From positions 1,860,001 through 1,924,000 of the forward strand of contig OW818697.1 in the NCBI GenBank assembly GCA_942493365.1: a DNA stretch of 64,000 nt. Direction: 5' to 3'. Below are positions 35,446 to 44,547 of this stretch, piece after piece; position 1 is the stretch's first letter; every line of letters starts with the position of its first letter. Both the position numbers and the translations under genes were made by a program. The stretch is from UBA8949 sp942493365. Lineage in GTDB: Bacteria; Bacillota; Clostridia; Saccharofermentanales; UBA5734. The notes under the pieces are model-generated. The model was not told the DNA's origin and did no database searches. It saw only the letters and a list, made by a program, of their open reading frames with translations.

Positions 35446-35477
35446 AGCAGAAGCCGCACAATCGCGCGGCTTTTGCT
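35446..35477 (-). terminator. Terminator after the zinc-ribbon gene
   Basis: A 12-position stem (AGCAAAAGCCGC with GCGGCTTCTGCT, one mismatch) with an eight-base loop. On the minus strand it is followed by TTTTATT, 36 bases past the stop at 35513. Confidence 0.7.
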
Positions 35478-35512
35478 GAATGATTTGATTGTTTTTTGCT
35501 CAGCCTTGGCTA

Positions 35513-37546
35513 TTATTCCAGTAATTCTGTCGTGTTGTTGTAATGGAAACCGTTGACCGAAACCTGAACGACACCCTCTGCCGAAATACCGACTTTCCAG
35601 CCAGAACCGTCACCCCGGTAGGCTCTCGAGACGATAACCGGCCATTCGGTCACCTCAGTATACCATTCAAGATCTTCTGGTGAATATTGTATGTTATAAA
35701 TGTTGTCGACTGAAAGCATGATATCGGCTGCAAAATATAATTCACTTGCATTGAAAATGTCGATGGCTTGATTTTCAGTTTCTTGCGCTTGAAATTCCGA
35801 GTTAATTTGACTTTGCCCATTGTAATTGACGCTTTCGACCTGACCTTCGGTGATGGTAATCCCGAAGGTATCATCGCTGCGGATCGGATACCACAAATAG
35901 CCTGCAATGGCTGATTCAAGATCATCGATGCTCGTTCCGGCTGGCACCGACGAGAGGTCAGCGCCGTCCGCAAGCGCATATAGAACTGAGTTCAGGAGAC
36001 TGTAGGCTTTGCTTTGATTGAGGGAAACCAGTTGGCCATCCATGTATTCGACGAACTCATCTGTCTCCAGCAAGGGGGTGGCACTGCTGGTATCAAAACC
36101 GATCGGCGATTTCAGTTCCTGCAGGGAATAGTTGAAGTCGAACAAATCTCCTGCGTCGGCGCTTTCAATGGTTGCGTCCTGCAGCGAGATCAGACCAGGT
36201 TGGCAGGTCAATTGGCCCGTCAGGGTAACATCGGCGAGGGTGCTGGACGCACTTTCACAGAGAAAACTGACCTCAAGATTGTTGCCCTTCTGATCATTCT
36301 TGTCCCATTCGCAAGTCAGCTCCAAAGACAGATCGTCGGTGACGTTGTTGCTGGATAATTCAACGTTGATCGCATCGGTCAGCACGCCATTTTTAGTCTC
36401 TATCTCGCGCTTCAACTGGAAAACATAGGTGTCGTAAGATGATTCTGCTGTGATTTCCGCTTCGATGACATCAGTCGGACTGGTCTTGCCACCCAGTTCA
36501 ACTTTGATTTCAATATCCATCGCATAGTCAGCCGACTGAACCAGATCGAGCGAGATGCCGTCGATCAGAATTTTTCGGATCAGGCCGGCCTGATCGATGG
36601 AAAAGTTGATGGTAATGTCATCATCCACTTGGTAGGATTCGGAAACCGTTTCAAAATTTGTCAGAAATTGCTCGATCTCATCCGGGATGTCCTCTCCATA
36701 CATGGCGGTATATTGGTCACGGTACACATTCAGGCAGAGGGCAAAATAATCCTCCATAAAGTTGTTGAAAGATTTTTTCGGGATGGTGTAGGACATCACA
36801 TCAAGCTGATAGGTTTGTCCGTCGATGGCGGCCTTTTCCGACTCACCCGATGCAAACTCGATTTCTTTCGACAGGGTATCGATGAGGATTTGATAATCCT
36901 GCATGAATTTCTGCGAAATGACCTCTGTATTGCCTTGACCAAAACACTGGCGGATTATATCCTGAACATTCGGGAGGGCGTATATCGCGTCCCAGCCTTT
37001 ATCGGTCCAGCTCGCGTTGAGTGTGGCGGGGTCGACGGTCAAGATGGTTTCATCCAGACCGGAATCCGGCAGCGAGGCGGCGATCAGGTCAGGCGAAATG
37101 AACAATTGGTTGTCGTCATAGCTTGTCCCGTTGGCTGAAGCCGACAGATTGAGCATGGCAATTTCTTTGACCACATCAAGCTGCAGTTCGCCTTCAACCG
37201 AAACACCCTGGCCATCAAATGAAAAGGACTGGGTGGTTGTCTTTTTGTCGAATTGAGTGAGGTTGAGCTGACTGATCAGATCGTTGGGGTTGGCAGTAAA
37301 GGTCTGCGCCATCGCCATCTGCAGATAATTTTGCGGCGAAATAGCCTTGATGATTTGCAGCCGGAAAACCAAACCCAACCCAACAATCAAAAGGATGACC
37401 GCCGCGCAGATGCCCAGGATCAGCGGCAGTTTTTTGCGGGGTTTATGGATTTGCGGGGTCTGGGGTTGAGGGTTCATTGAGTTGCCACAGTCGGAACAAA
37501 ATTCTGCCTGGTCGGGGTTTTCAAAACCACATTGGTTACAAAACAT
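35513..37546 (-). CDS. Zinc-ribbon membrane protein with large extracytoplasmic domain
   Basis: A 677-residue protein: an N-terminal zinc ribbon (CNQCGFENPDQAEFCSDCG), a Pro/Gln linker, one transmembrane helix near residues 42-65 (LPLILGICAAVILLIVGLGL), then about 600 extracytoplasmic residues rich in Asp, Ser and beta structure. It is of the zinc-ribbon-domain surface type common in Clostridia, function unknown. The ATG at 37546 is nine bases from AGGAGG; a TTG three codons upstream is also open but overlaps that site. It has its own promoter and terminator. Confidence 0.75.
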   Translation of the reverse strand: MFCNQCGFENPDQAEFCSDCGNSMNPQPQTPQIHKPRKKLPLILGICAAVILLIVGLGLVFRLQIIKAISPQNYLQMAMAQTFTANPNDLISQLNLTQFDKKTTTQSFSFDGQGVSVEGELQLDVVKEIAMLNLSASANGTSYDDNQLFISPDLIAASLPDSGLDETILTVDPATLNASWTDKGWDAIYALPNVQDIIRQCFGQGNTEVISQKFMQDYQILIDTLSKEIEFASGESEKAAIDGQTYQLDVMSYTIPKKSFNNFMEDYFALCLNVYRDQYTAMYGEDIPDEIEQFLTNFETVSESYQVDDDITINFSIDQAGLIRKILIDGISLDLVQSADYAMDIEIKVELGGKTSPTDVIEAEITAESSYDTYVFQLKREIETKNGVLTDAINVELSSNNVTDDLSLELTCEWDKNDQKGNNLEVSFLCESASSTLADVTLTGQLTCQPGLISLQDATIESADAGDLFDFNYSLQELKSPIGFDTSSATPLLETDEFVEYMDGQLVSLNQSKAYSLLNSVLYALADGADLSSVPAGTSIDDLESAIAGYLWYPIRSDDTFGITITEGQVESVNYNGQSQINSEFQAQETENQAIDIFNASELYFAADIMLSVDNIYNIQYSPEDLEWYTEVTEWPVIVSRAYRGDGSGWKVGISAEGVVQVSVNGFHYNNTTELLE

Positions 37547-37596
37547 TTCCAGCAACCTCCTATAATAACCTATCTTTTTGATTTGTGCTGGTTCTG

Positions 37597-37625
37597 ATTA
37601 TAGGGGTAACGTATCAGATTTGCAA
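37597..37625 (-). promoter_or_regulatory. SigA promoter of the zinc-ribbon gene
   Basis: TTGCAA (37620-37625) and TATAAT (37597-37602), 17-base spacer on the minus strand, about 50 bases above the start. Confidence 0.7.
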
Positions 37626-37649
37626 ATGATATTTGTCATAATTTCAAAG

Positions 37650-37682
37650 ATAAATGCCCTGTAATCGGTATCTGGACAGGGC
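37650..37682 (-). terminator. Terminator after the TPR gene
   Basis: A seven-bp stem (GCCCTGT with ACAGGGC) with a 13-base loop, followed by ATTTATCTTT on the minus strand, 37 bases past the TPR stop. Confidence 0.6.
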
Positions 37683-37718
37683 ACTCTAAATACAAATATA
37701 TTACCATGCAGTCAGCGC

Positions 37719-39479
37719 TCAGTCATCGTCATCATGATCGAGGGTGTAGGCACGTTCCTGCCATCTGCGCACCTCGTCGTCGAGGCCGAGCATGCGGTAA
37801 AGAACAGCCTTGCCGTGGCAGGCATCGGCGTTTTCCGGATCGAGAGCCAGCGCCTGATCATAACACTGCTGTGCCTCGTCAAATTCACAGAGCTGGGTCA
37901 GCGTGTTGCCCTTACCGACCATCGCCGCGACATGATCGGGGACCAGGCGCAGCGTTTCATCAAAAATGGCGGACGATTGTTCGAATTCGCTGCGGAAATA
38001 GAGAATGACGCCCTTGTTGCAGAGCGCGTCGGCGTATTCCGGCGCTTCTTCCAAGGCACGATTGACCAGCTCAAGCGCCGCGTCGTCGTCACCCTGCAAA
38101 TGGGACAGGTAGGACAGCTCATTGAGGGCAAAGGGGTTGTCCGGCTCCATGCCGATGGCCTTGGTGAGGAGTTCGCGCGCCTTCTCATCGTTGTTTTTGC
38201 GCATGGCAATCATGCCAAGGATCACGTAAGCATTGACGTACTGATCGTCAAGTTCGAGGCATTTCTGGCAGACCTTGTAGCAGTCTTCCAGATAGCCGGC
38301 TGAAAAAAGAACATCTGCCAGTTCATAATAAAGATCCGGGTCGTCCGGATAGGTCCGGCGCAGGGCGTTGAAGCTGGCCAACGCCTCGTAGTCGCGTCCC
38401 AGCATGGACAGGCACTTGCCCTGGCCGCGCAGGGCGTCGTAGCGTTCAGGGTCGTAGCCGAGCGTCTGCTCGAAGTCCAGGAGGGCCTCTTCGTAGCGGC
38501 CCAGCTGCATTTGGACAAATGCCCTGGCCATGAAGCTGTTGGGGTTGTCCGGCGCGACCTCGACGGCTTTGCGGGCGTCGGCCATGGCGCGCTCGTACCA
38601 GCCCATCATGAAATAGGTGTTGGAGCGCAGACAATAGCCGGAAAAGTCATCTGGAAACTTTTCGATCAGGTGGGAGCAGACCTCCAGGCATTCCTTGACT
38701 TCGCCGATGCGTTTGAGAATACGCGCTTTAACGAGCATCAGGTCGTAATTGTCAGGGTCTTTGATCAACCCGCGGCTCAGCCATTCCAAAGCTTCTTTAA
38801 AGCGATCTTCGTATTCGAGGGCGACAGCAGCCTCCACGATATACTCGCTGTCGTCACCAAAACTTGGATCCTTCTCGCAGATCGCCTGCCATTCTTCTGC
38901 CGCTTCTATGATCTGCGTGACTGATTTTGCCTGACGGGCGCGCGCAAAACGCAGCATAAAGTCGATTCTGATCAGGGTGGTCTCCAAAACGCCCGCTGTC
39001 AATGCGGCTTGCCGATCAAGCCGATTTTGCTCGATCACGGCATCCGGCCAACTGTCAAACAAGGTGGTCAGGTAATAGCGTAAAACCGGTGCCCAGCGCA
39101 GCGCGATACGCCGATCCAGGGCGATCAGCCTGGCGCTGGGAAAGCCCAAACTGCGCTCGGGTTTGTTCTGACGATCCATCCAGACATTGAGTTTCTGCCA
39201 GGCGATGGCCGGATCATCAGCTTCGGCCTCGTACCACAAGCGGGCCAGTTCGGTGCATTTCAAGGGCACTTTGCCAAAATTTTTGCCATCAAGGAGCTGC
39301 CCGGCGGTTTCAAAGTCCCCCTGATAAAGATCAATGACCGCCAACAGGGTCTGCAGCAGGCCATGATACAGGCTGTTGCGTTTCCCGACAGCTACCGGCA
39401 AGGCAGCGTCACCGAACAGAATTGCCCGGAGGATGGCCTCGTTTTCCAGCGTTTGTGCCCATTTTAATTCGGCTTTCAT
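37719..39479 (-). CDS. Tetratricopeptide-repeat protein
   Basis: A 586-residue soluble protein. An N-terminal helical region (1-200) precedes at least ten TPR units from about residue 205 to the end, with typical Ala/Gly/Tyr positions (for example ALEWLSRGLIKDPDNYDLML, ALASFNALRRTYPDDPDLYY). TPR arrays are protein-interaction scaffolds; the partner is unknown. It begins five bases after the DUF711 gene, so it is probably the third gene of an ACT-DUF711-TPR unit. The C-terminus is acidic, ending in Asp/His-rich residues. Confidence 0.85.
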   Translation of the reverse strand: MKAELKWAQTLENEAILRAILFGDAALPVAVGKRNSLYHGLLQTLLAVIDLYQGDFETAGQLLDGKNFGKVPLKCTELARLWYEAEADDPAIAWQKLNVWMDRQNKPERSLGFPSARLIALDRRIALRWAPVLRYYLTTLFDSWPDAVIEQNRLDRQAALTAGVLETTLIRIDFMLRFARARQAKSVTQIIEAAEEWQAICEKDPSFGDDSEYIVEAAVALEYEDRFKEALEWLSRGLIKDPDNYDLMLVKARILKRIGEVKECLEVCSHLIEKFPDDFSGYCLRSNTYFMMGWYERAMADARKAVEVAPDNPNSFMARAFVQMQLGRYEEALLDFEQTLGYDPERYDALRGQGKCLSMLGRDYEALASFNALRRTYPDDPDLYYELADVLFSAGYLEDCYKVCQKCLELDDQYVNAYVILGMIAMRKNNDEKARELLTKAIGMEPDNPFALNELSYLSHLQGDDDAALELVNRALEEAPEYADALCNKGVILYFRSEFEQSSAIFDETLRLVPDHVAAMVGKGNTLTQLCEFDEAQQCYDQALALDPENADACHGKAVLYRMLGLDDEVRRWQERAYTLDHDDDD

Positions 39480-39483
39480 CAGC

Positions 39484-40842
39484 CTAGTTCCTCATACTGT
39501 GGATCGGCGCCGGGATGCGGCCGCCGCGGGCGATGAAATCAGCCGCCGAAGCCGGGTTGACGGCCATAATCGGCGCTGAGCCCAGCAGGCCGCCGTAATT
39601 GACCGTGTCACCGACCGTTTTGCCGGGTACCGGAATGATGCGGACGGCGGTTGTTTTGTTGTTGAAGGTGCCGATAGCCATTTCGTCGGCGATGATGGCC
39701 GAGATCGTGCTGGCCGGTGTGTCACCGGGAATGGCGACCATGTCAATGCCGACCGAACAGACGCTGGTCATGGCTTCGAGTTTTTCCAGCGACAGGCTGC
39801 CGTTGAGGACGGCGGCGATCATACCCTCGTCTTCGCTGACTGGGATGAAGGCGCCCGAAAGGCCGCCGACAAAGGACGAGGCCATGGTGCCACCCTTTTT
39901 GACGGCGTCGTTGAGCATGGCCAGCGCGGCGGTGGTGCCCCAGGCGCCGCAGGTTTCGAGGCCGAATTCCTCCAGGATGCGGGCGATGGAGTCGCCGACA
40001 ACCGGTGTCGGGGCCAGCGACAGGTCGATGATGCCGAACGGCACATCCAGCCGGCGTGAAGCTTCACGGGCGACCAGTTGGCCGACTCGCGTGATCTTGA
40101 AAGCGGCCTTCTTGATCGTTTCGGCCACCACACCCAAATCGGCGCCGCGCACTGATTCCAGGGCGGTCTTGATGACGCCCGGGCCGCTAACGCCGACGTT
40201 GATGGCGCACTCCGGCTCACCCGGGCCGGTGAAGGCACCGGCCATGAAGGGGTTGTCCTCGGGCGCGTTGGCAAAGACCACCAGCTTGCAGCAGCCGATG
40301 GCGTCGCGGTCGGCGGTCAGTTCGGCGGTTTTCTTGATGATTATGCCCATGTCGCGCACCGCGTCCATGTTGATGCCGGTGCGGCTGGTCGCCAGATTAA
40401 CCGACGAGCAAACCAGGTTGGTTGTGGCCAGCGCCTCGGGAATGGACGCCAGCAGATGGCGGTCGCTGTCGGTGTAGCCCTTGTGCACCAGCGCCGAAAA
40501 GCCGCCGATAAAATTGATGCCGACGGTCGTCGCCGCGCGGTCGAGGGCGCGGGCATAGACCGTGTAGTCGGCCGATTCGCCGGCAGCGGCGATCAGCGAG
40601 ATCGGCGTGACCGCGATGCGCTTGTTGATGATCGGGATGCCGTATTCGTGGCTGATATCCTCGCCGACGCGGACGAGATGCTCGGCCTTGCGGCAGATTT
40701 TTTCATAAATCCGGCGACAGGTCTCGGCGCTGTCGGCCGTCGCGCAGTCAAAGAGCGAAATGCCCATGGTGATGGTGCGGACGTCCAGGTGCTGCTCCTG
40801 AAACATACGAATGGTTTCCAATATTTCAAAATCGCTGTACAT
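39484..40842 (-). CDS. UPF0210 / DUF711 family protein
   Basis: A 452-residue member of the UPF0210 (DUF711, PFL-like) family, conserved in many anaerobes and archaea but without an established function. Typical segments are ISLFDCATADSAETCRRIYEK near 30, FIGGFSALVHKGYTDSDR near 130, and VGVSGPGVIKTALE near 225. Glycine-rich, alternating segments resemble a pyruvate formate-lyase-like barrel. It follows the ACT-domain gene by 12 bases; this pair is widely conserved, so a shared role, possibly amino-acid or metabolite linked, is reasonable. Confidence 0.93.
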   Translation of the reverse strand: MYSDFEILETIRMFQEQHLDVRTITMGISLFDCATADSAETCRRIYEKICRKAEHLVRVGEDISHEYGIPIINKRIAVTPISLIAAAGESADYTVYARALDRAATTVGINFIGGFSALVHKGYTDSDRHLLASIPEALATTNLVCSSVNLATSRTGINMDAVRDMGIIIKKTAELTADRDAIGCCKLVVFANAPEDNPFMAGAFTGPGEPECAINVGVSGPGVIKTALESVRGADLGVVAETIKKAAFKITRVGQLVAREASRRLDVPFGIIDLSLAPTPVVGDSIARILEEFGLETCGAWGTTAALAMLNDAVKKGGTMASSFVGGLSGAFIPVSEDEGMIAAVLNGSLSLEKLEAMTSVCSVGIDMVAIPGDTPASTISAIIADEMAIGTFNNKTTAVRIIPVPGKTVGDTVNYGGLLGSAPIMAVNPASAADFIARGGRIPAPIHSMRN

Positions 40843-40854
40843 TTATCCTCTGCC

Positions 40855-41142
40855 TCAGATCCGATGCATGGCATCAAAAATGTCCGAATGCTGCACCCGG
40901 ATCGAAAGGCCAAGTTCCTGGCCCAGCTTTTCCAGCCGTTCGGCCAGTTCCTTGATATCCAGGGTCATCTGACCGATTTCGACCAGCATGATCATGGTAA
41001 AGACATCCTGCAAGATAGTCTGTGAGATGTCCTTGATATTGACCTGGCATTGGGCTAAAAGGCCCGAGACGCCGGCAATAATGCCGACCCGGTCGCGGCC
41101 GACCACGGTAATGACGGCTGTATGTTTGCTTTTGTCGCTCAT
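40855..41142 (-). CDS. ACT domain protein, UPF0237 family
   Basis: A 95-residue stand-alone ACT domain (AVITVVGRDRVGIIAGVSGLL at the N-terminus, with DISQTILQDVFTMIMLVEI after it). ACT domains bind small ligands, usually amino acids, and regulate partner proteins. Its constant partner in Firmicutes is the DUF711 gene that follows here by 12 bases, with the same order. No ligand can be named. Confidence 0.93.
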   Translation of the reverse strand: MSDKSKHTAVITVVGRDRVGIIAGVSGLLAQCQVNIKDISQTILQDVFTMIMLVEIGQMTLDIKELAERLEKLGQELGLSIRVQHSDIFDAMHRI

Positions 41143-41220
41143 AGTGTTCTTCCTTTGCTAAAACTGCTCATTCGTATATTTTACCGCTGTTGGTGGGAAT
41201 AGTCATCAGGCAGTTGTCGA

Positions 41221-41961
41221 TTAAACCTCATAAACGCCCATTTGTTCCGCCAGCTCGGCGTTCGGGTATTCGGCCCGTGCTTCAGTCAAAATCTCATTGC
41301 GGTCAAGAATCGGCAGGATGTGGCTCAGGATCAGGCGTTTGACGCCGCAGGTATTGGCCAGAGTACCACATTCCGCTGCTGTCATATGGAGCATCTTGGG
41401 TTTGCGCAGGCGTTCCAGCGAGCCAGCATCCATCAGCGCCAGATCCGCTTCCCAGAGCAGCGGCTGTAAATTGACACAGGGTATCGTGTCGGATGTGTAG
41501 GCCAGTCTCCTACCTTCAAATTCAATGCTGAGACCGTAGGTTTCGACGGGATGGTCCATGGGATAAAAGCGGAGTTGGGCACCAAACAGAATTTGTTCAT
41601 TCTGAGCGTTGATCTGGCCGATGATCAGGGCACCATCGCTTTGCAGGCCGGTGGCCAGTGATTCGGGCGTAGCCGGTGCCAGGACCGGTATGGCCTGAAT
41701 GTTCTGACCGTGCAACTGACTCAGACTGATGGCGTATTTGAGCACCTGCATATCGCTGATATGGTCGTGATGGAGATGCGTCAAGATGATCGCTTCCAGC
41801 TTGTTCAAGGGGATGATGCGCTGCAGATTGGCCAGCACGCCGCTGCCGCAATCAATCAAAATGTAATGTCCGTTCACTTCCAGCAGATAACCGGATGTCG
41901 CTGCGCCTGCGCCGGGGAAGCCACCGGAACAGCCAAGAATTGTTAATTTCACGCCGACCAC
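41221..41961 (-). CDS. Metallo-beta-lactamase-fold hydrolase
   Basis: A 246-residue MBL-fold protein of the ribonuclease Z / phosphodiesterase-like group. The metal motif is THLHHDH (residues about 62-68, ILTHLHHDHISDM). Other metal ligands are plausible at YTSDT (near 155), MDAGSLE and the C-terminal LILSHILP. The N-terminal glycine-rich strand (LTILGCSGGFPGAGAATSGY) is typical of this group. It follows the cyclo-ligase gene by 18 bases and may share its transcript. Too short for tRNase Z, lacking its exosite arm; substrate unknown. Confidence 0.85.
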   Translation of the reverse strand: MVGVKLTILGCSGGFPGAGAATSGYLLEVNGHYILIDCGSGVLANLQRIIPLNKLEAIILTHLHHDHISDMQVLKYAISLSQLHGQNIQAIPVLAPATPESLATGLQSDGALIIGQINAQNEQILFGAQLRFYPMDHPVETYGLSIEFEGRRLAYTSDTIPCVNLQPLLWEADLALMDAGSLERLRKPKMLHMTAAECGTLANTCGVKRLILSHILPILDRNEILTEARAEYPNAELAEQMGVYEV

Positions 41962-41979
41962 CTCGCTTGATGTAGTTTT

Positions 41980-42603
41980 CTAATTACATTTTATCATATG
42001 AAAGCCCTCGGGCGTCAGCAGCCAATCGACCGGCCGGTCTCCCGCCGTGATCGGCAGTTGGCCTGCGACAATCTGAAAGTCATAACAAACGCCGACCAAC
42101 ACCGGATTGCCTGACAACTTGGGGATCAAGCGGTCATAAAAACCGCGGCCCCAGCCCAGCCGATTACCGGCGCGATCAAAGGCCAGACCGGGCAGCAGCA
42201 CGACATCCAAGGTTGGCAGTTCGGGCAGCCAGCACGTTGATTTGGGTTCAGCAATGCCAAAACAGCCCCTGGCCAGGAAGTCCGCCGGCTCGCAATCCAT
42301 CGGCAAACAGCCAAACACCAGCTCAGCCGCCTCGCTGCTTCCCTTCACCGCAGGATAATACAGTTCAAACCCGCCCGCACTTTGCAGGTCAGCGCAGGCT
42401 GGCGAAAGATCGGCCTCCTGCCGAATCGCACAGTAAACGCCAAGGCGCAACGGCGCCCCTGGCGCCAGCCTGGGTTTTATGGCCGCCAGCAAAGCCGGCA
42501 GCGTCGTTCGCAGGCCTGCGGCTGCCAACTGGCAATCCGCCGCAGTCAAGGCCTCGCGCCGCCTGATCATGGTGCTGCGCAACTGCGATTTTTGCTCGGT
42601 CAT
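41980..42603 (-). CDS. 5-formyltetrahydrofolate cyclo-ligase family protein
   Basis: MTHFS converts 5-formyl-THF with ATP to 5,10-methenyl-THF. The start is taken at the ATG at 42603 (MTEQKSQLRSTM), giving 207 residues, close to family length; an upstream in-frame ATG would intrude into the next gene. The C-terminal phosphate-binding motif RLGWGRGFYDRLIPKL is clear, and the N-terminal basic RSTMIRRREAL fits. A GGAGG site lies about 12 bases away. It starts one base after the ferredoxin-ASKHA stop, so the two are coupled and hint at one-carbon metabolism. Confidence 0.88.
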   Translation of the reverse strand: MTEQKSQLRSTMIRRREALTAADCQLAAAGLRTTLPALLAAIKPRLAPGAPLRLGVYCAIRQEADLSPACADLQSAGGFELYYPAVKGSSEAAELVFGCLPMDCEPADFLARGCFGIAEPKSTCWLPELPTLDVVLLPGLAFDRAGNRLGWGRGFYDRLIPKLSGNPVLVGVCYDFQIVAGQLPITAGDRPVDWLLTPEGFHMIKCN

Positions 42604-42604
42604 A

Positions 42605-44440
42605 TCAGCTTTCCGCCTCCGGAAACAGCATGGCTTCCACATAATGGTCGGCAAAGCGGCTGTCGCTAGACAACTCAAAATAGTTGACCCGACCAGCAAT
42701 GTCGGTTGCCCGCTTCAGTGTATCCCGGTCCAGCATACCGAGCATCGCTCCCATGCCGGAGGTGTTGCCGACCGCCTTGGTCTTGCCTGCGAGCGCAGGT
42801 GGCAGCAAGCCGATGCGGAAGGCATGAACGACATCCAGGTAATTGCCGAACCCTCCCGCGATCAGGGCTTGTCCGACCTGCCCAGGTTCAAGCCCGGCCC
42901 GATCGAGGATCAGCAAAATACCCGCCGCGATGGCCGCTTTGGCATTCTGGAGTTCGCGAATATCTTTCTGGGTCAGCACGATCGGCTGTCCGGTCGCGCT
43001 GCTGGACGCTGCCGCGATCACAACAGCCGGTTGGCCGTCGATCTTGATCAGTCGCTCCTGCAACGCTTCTGGCAGCTTTGCCGCGCCATCGCCCAGGCGG
43101 CCGGTCTCGTCCATCAGGCCACATTCCAGCAGGCTGGCGGCGGCGGCAACCAGGCCCGAGCCGCAGATGCCGCGGGCTGATTGCACAATCCCGTCATCGG
43201 CGATGACGGTAAAGGTCAGGTCCTCGCCGGTCCAGATGACTTCATCGATCGCACCCTGAACGGCGCCAATGCCGCAGCGGATGTTGGCCGCTTCAAAGGC
43301 CGGCCCGGCAGCGGTTGCGCAGGCGAAGAGGCCGTTGGGACCCACGGCAACAATTTCACCATTGGTGCCCATGTCCAGCAGCAGCCGGCCCATGAATTCA
43401 GACGGTTGATCGAGATTACAGGCCATGATACCCGCTGTGATATCAGCGCCAACAAAACTGGCAATGGCGGGCAGCAACTGGCAGCAGGCGTCGGGCGCCA
43501 CCGGCAGACCCAATTCGGCCGCAGTCAGGGTCAGCGAGCGCAGACTGGCCGCGACAAAGGGGGCCTGGGCAATTGACGCCGTCGGCAGACCGGTCAGCAA
43601 ATGGAGCATGGTCGTGTTGCCGGCCAGGACATAATGGCAGACATCGTCTAAAGCTATCGCGCGTCCATGCTTGGCCGCTGCGCGTTGGATCAGGTTTACC
43701 GCCAATTCGCCTATCGCTTCCAGGATCAGCAATTGCAGCCTTTTTGGCATCGCTGACGAAGTCGCAGCCTGATCGATCCGGCTGATGACATCAGCGCCAT
43801 AGGCTCTTTGCGGGTTGAGGGCCGACGCCGCTGCCAGCCGTTCACCATTGCACAGATCGATCAGATAAGCGGCCAGGGTGGTCGTGCCAATGTCAACGGC
43901 GATGCCCAACGGTTCGCTGCTCTTTTCATCGCAAAAGCGCAGGACTTCGCCTGGGCCGTCGTCTGTTGGCACGCGAAAATAAAATGACGGCGCAAAGTCG
44001 GTCGCCTGCAGCACAGCTGGAAGCTGGCTCAGCAGTCGAAACGGCACGTTCAGTCCTGTGGTGCCGGAAAAGCGTTCATCATCCGGGCGCTGGTCATCAA
44101 GCGATGGTTTGGTCAGTTGAATTGTGCCTTTGACAATCAGTGGGTTGAGGGCCAGATCAGGCACCAGCCCATCGGTCGAAATCCTGGCCGTGGCTTCAGC
44201 CGGCAGTTTCACGGTCAGCGGTTGCGTGACCCGAGCCATCAGCTCGGCCGTCAACAGCGTCTGGCAGGCCAGAACTTCGCCCAGGCCATCGATCTCGACA
44301 CGGCATTTACGGCACGTCCCGCGACCGCCGCACGGCGCATGCAAGGCAGCGCGATCCGCCTGCAAAACGGTCAGAAGATTGTCTCCCAACTCACCGTGCA
44401 GGATGTGTCTTTGTTGACCCGAGATAACGATCAGTTGCAT
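42605..44440 (-). CDS. 2Fe-2S ferredoxin / ASKHA (RACo-like, DUF4445) protein
   Basis: A 611-residue protein read from the ATG at 44440 (GGAGG five bases upstream; another ATG at 44443 sits too close). The N-terminal plant-type 2Fe-2S domain has CGGRGTCRKC and a later LACQT cysteine. A linker is followed by an actin-like ATPase (ASKHA) domain with DIGTTTLAAYLIDL, LLLDMGTNGEIVAV and IRCGIGAVQGAIDEV. This is the architecture of RACo, the reductive activator of corrinoid iron-sulfur and methyltransferase proteins. No corrinoid protein or methyltransferase is in the window. Confidence 0.9.
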   Translation of the reverse strand: MQLIVISGQQRHILHGELGDNLLTVLQADRAALHAPCGGRGTCRKCRVEIDGLGEVLACQTLLTAELMARVTQPLTVKLPAEATARISTDGLVPDLALNPLIVKGTIQLTKPSLDDQRPDDERFSGTTGLNVPFRLLSQLPAVLQATDFAPSFYFRVPTDDGPGEVLRFCDEKSSEPLGIAVDIGTTTLAAYLIDLCNGERLAAASALNPQRAYGADVISRIDQAATSSAMPKRLQLLILEAIGELAVNLIQRAAAKHGRAIALDDVCHYVLAGNTTMLHLLTGLPTASIAQAPFVAASLRSLTLTAAELGLPVAPDACCQLLPAIASFVGADITAGIMACNLDQPSEFMGRLLLDMGTNGEIVAVGPNGLFACATAAGPAFEAANIRCGIGAVQGAIDEVIWTGEDLTFTVIADDGIVQSARGICGSGLVAAAASLLECGLMDETGRLGDGAAKLPEALQERLIKIDGQPAVVIAAASSSATGQPIVLTQKDIRELQNAKAAIAAGILLILDRAGLEPGQVGQALIAGGFGNYLDVVHAFRIGLLPPALAGKTKAVGNTSGMGAMLGMLDRDTLKRATDIAGRVNYFELSSDSRFADHYVEAMLFPEAES

Positions 44441-44547
44441 CATGGCCTCCGAAAAAGATATACTGATATAAGAATAGCATTGATCGATCTGTTTTGGCAA
44501 AGAATCAGCGCATATTTTGTACAAATTCACGCGAAAGGTAATTTGAT

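Noticed and set aside
34150..35556. A 468-codon plus-strand frame opposite pyk
   Set aside because: Antisense shadow of pyk; no family match by eye and composition typical of shadow frames.
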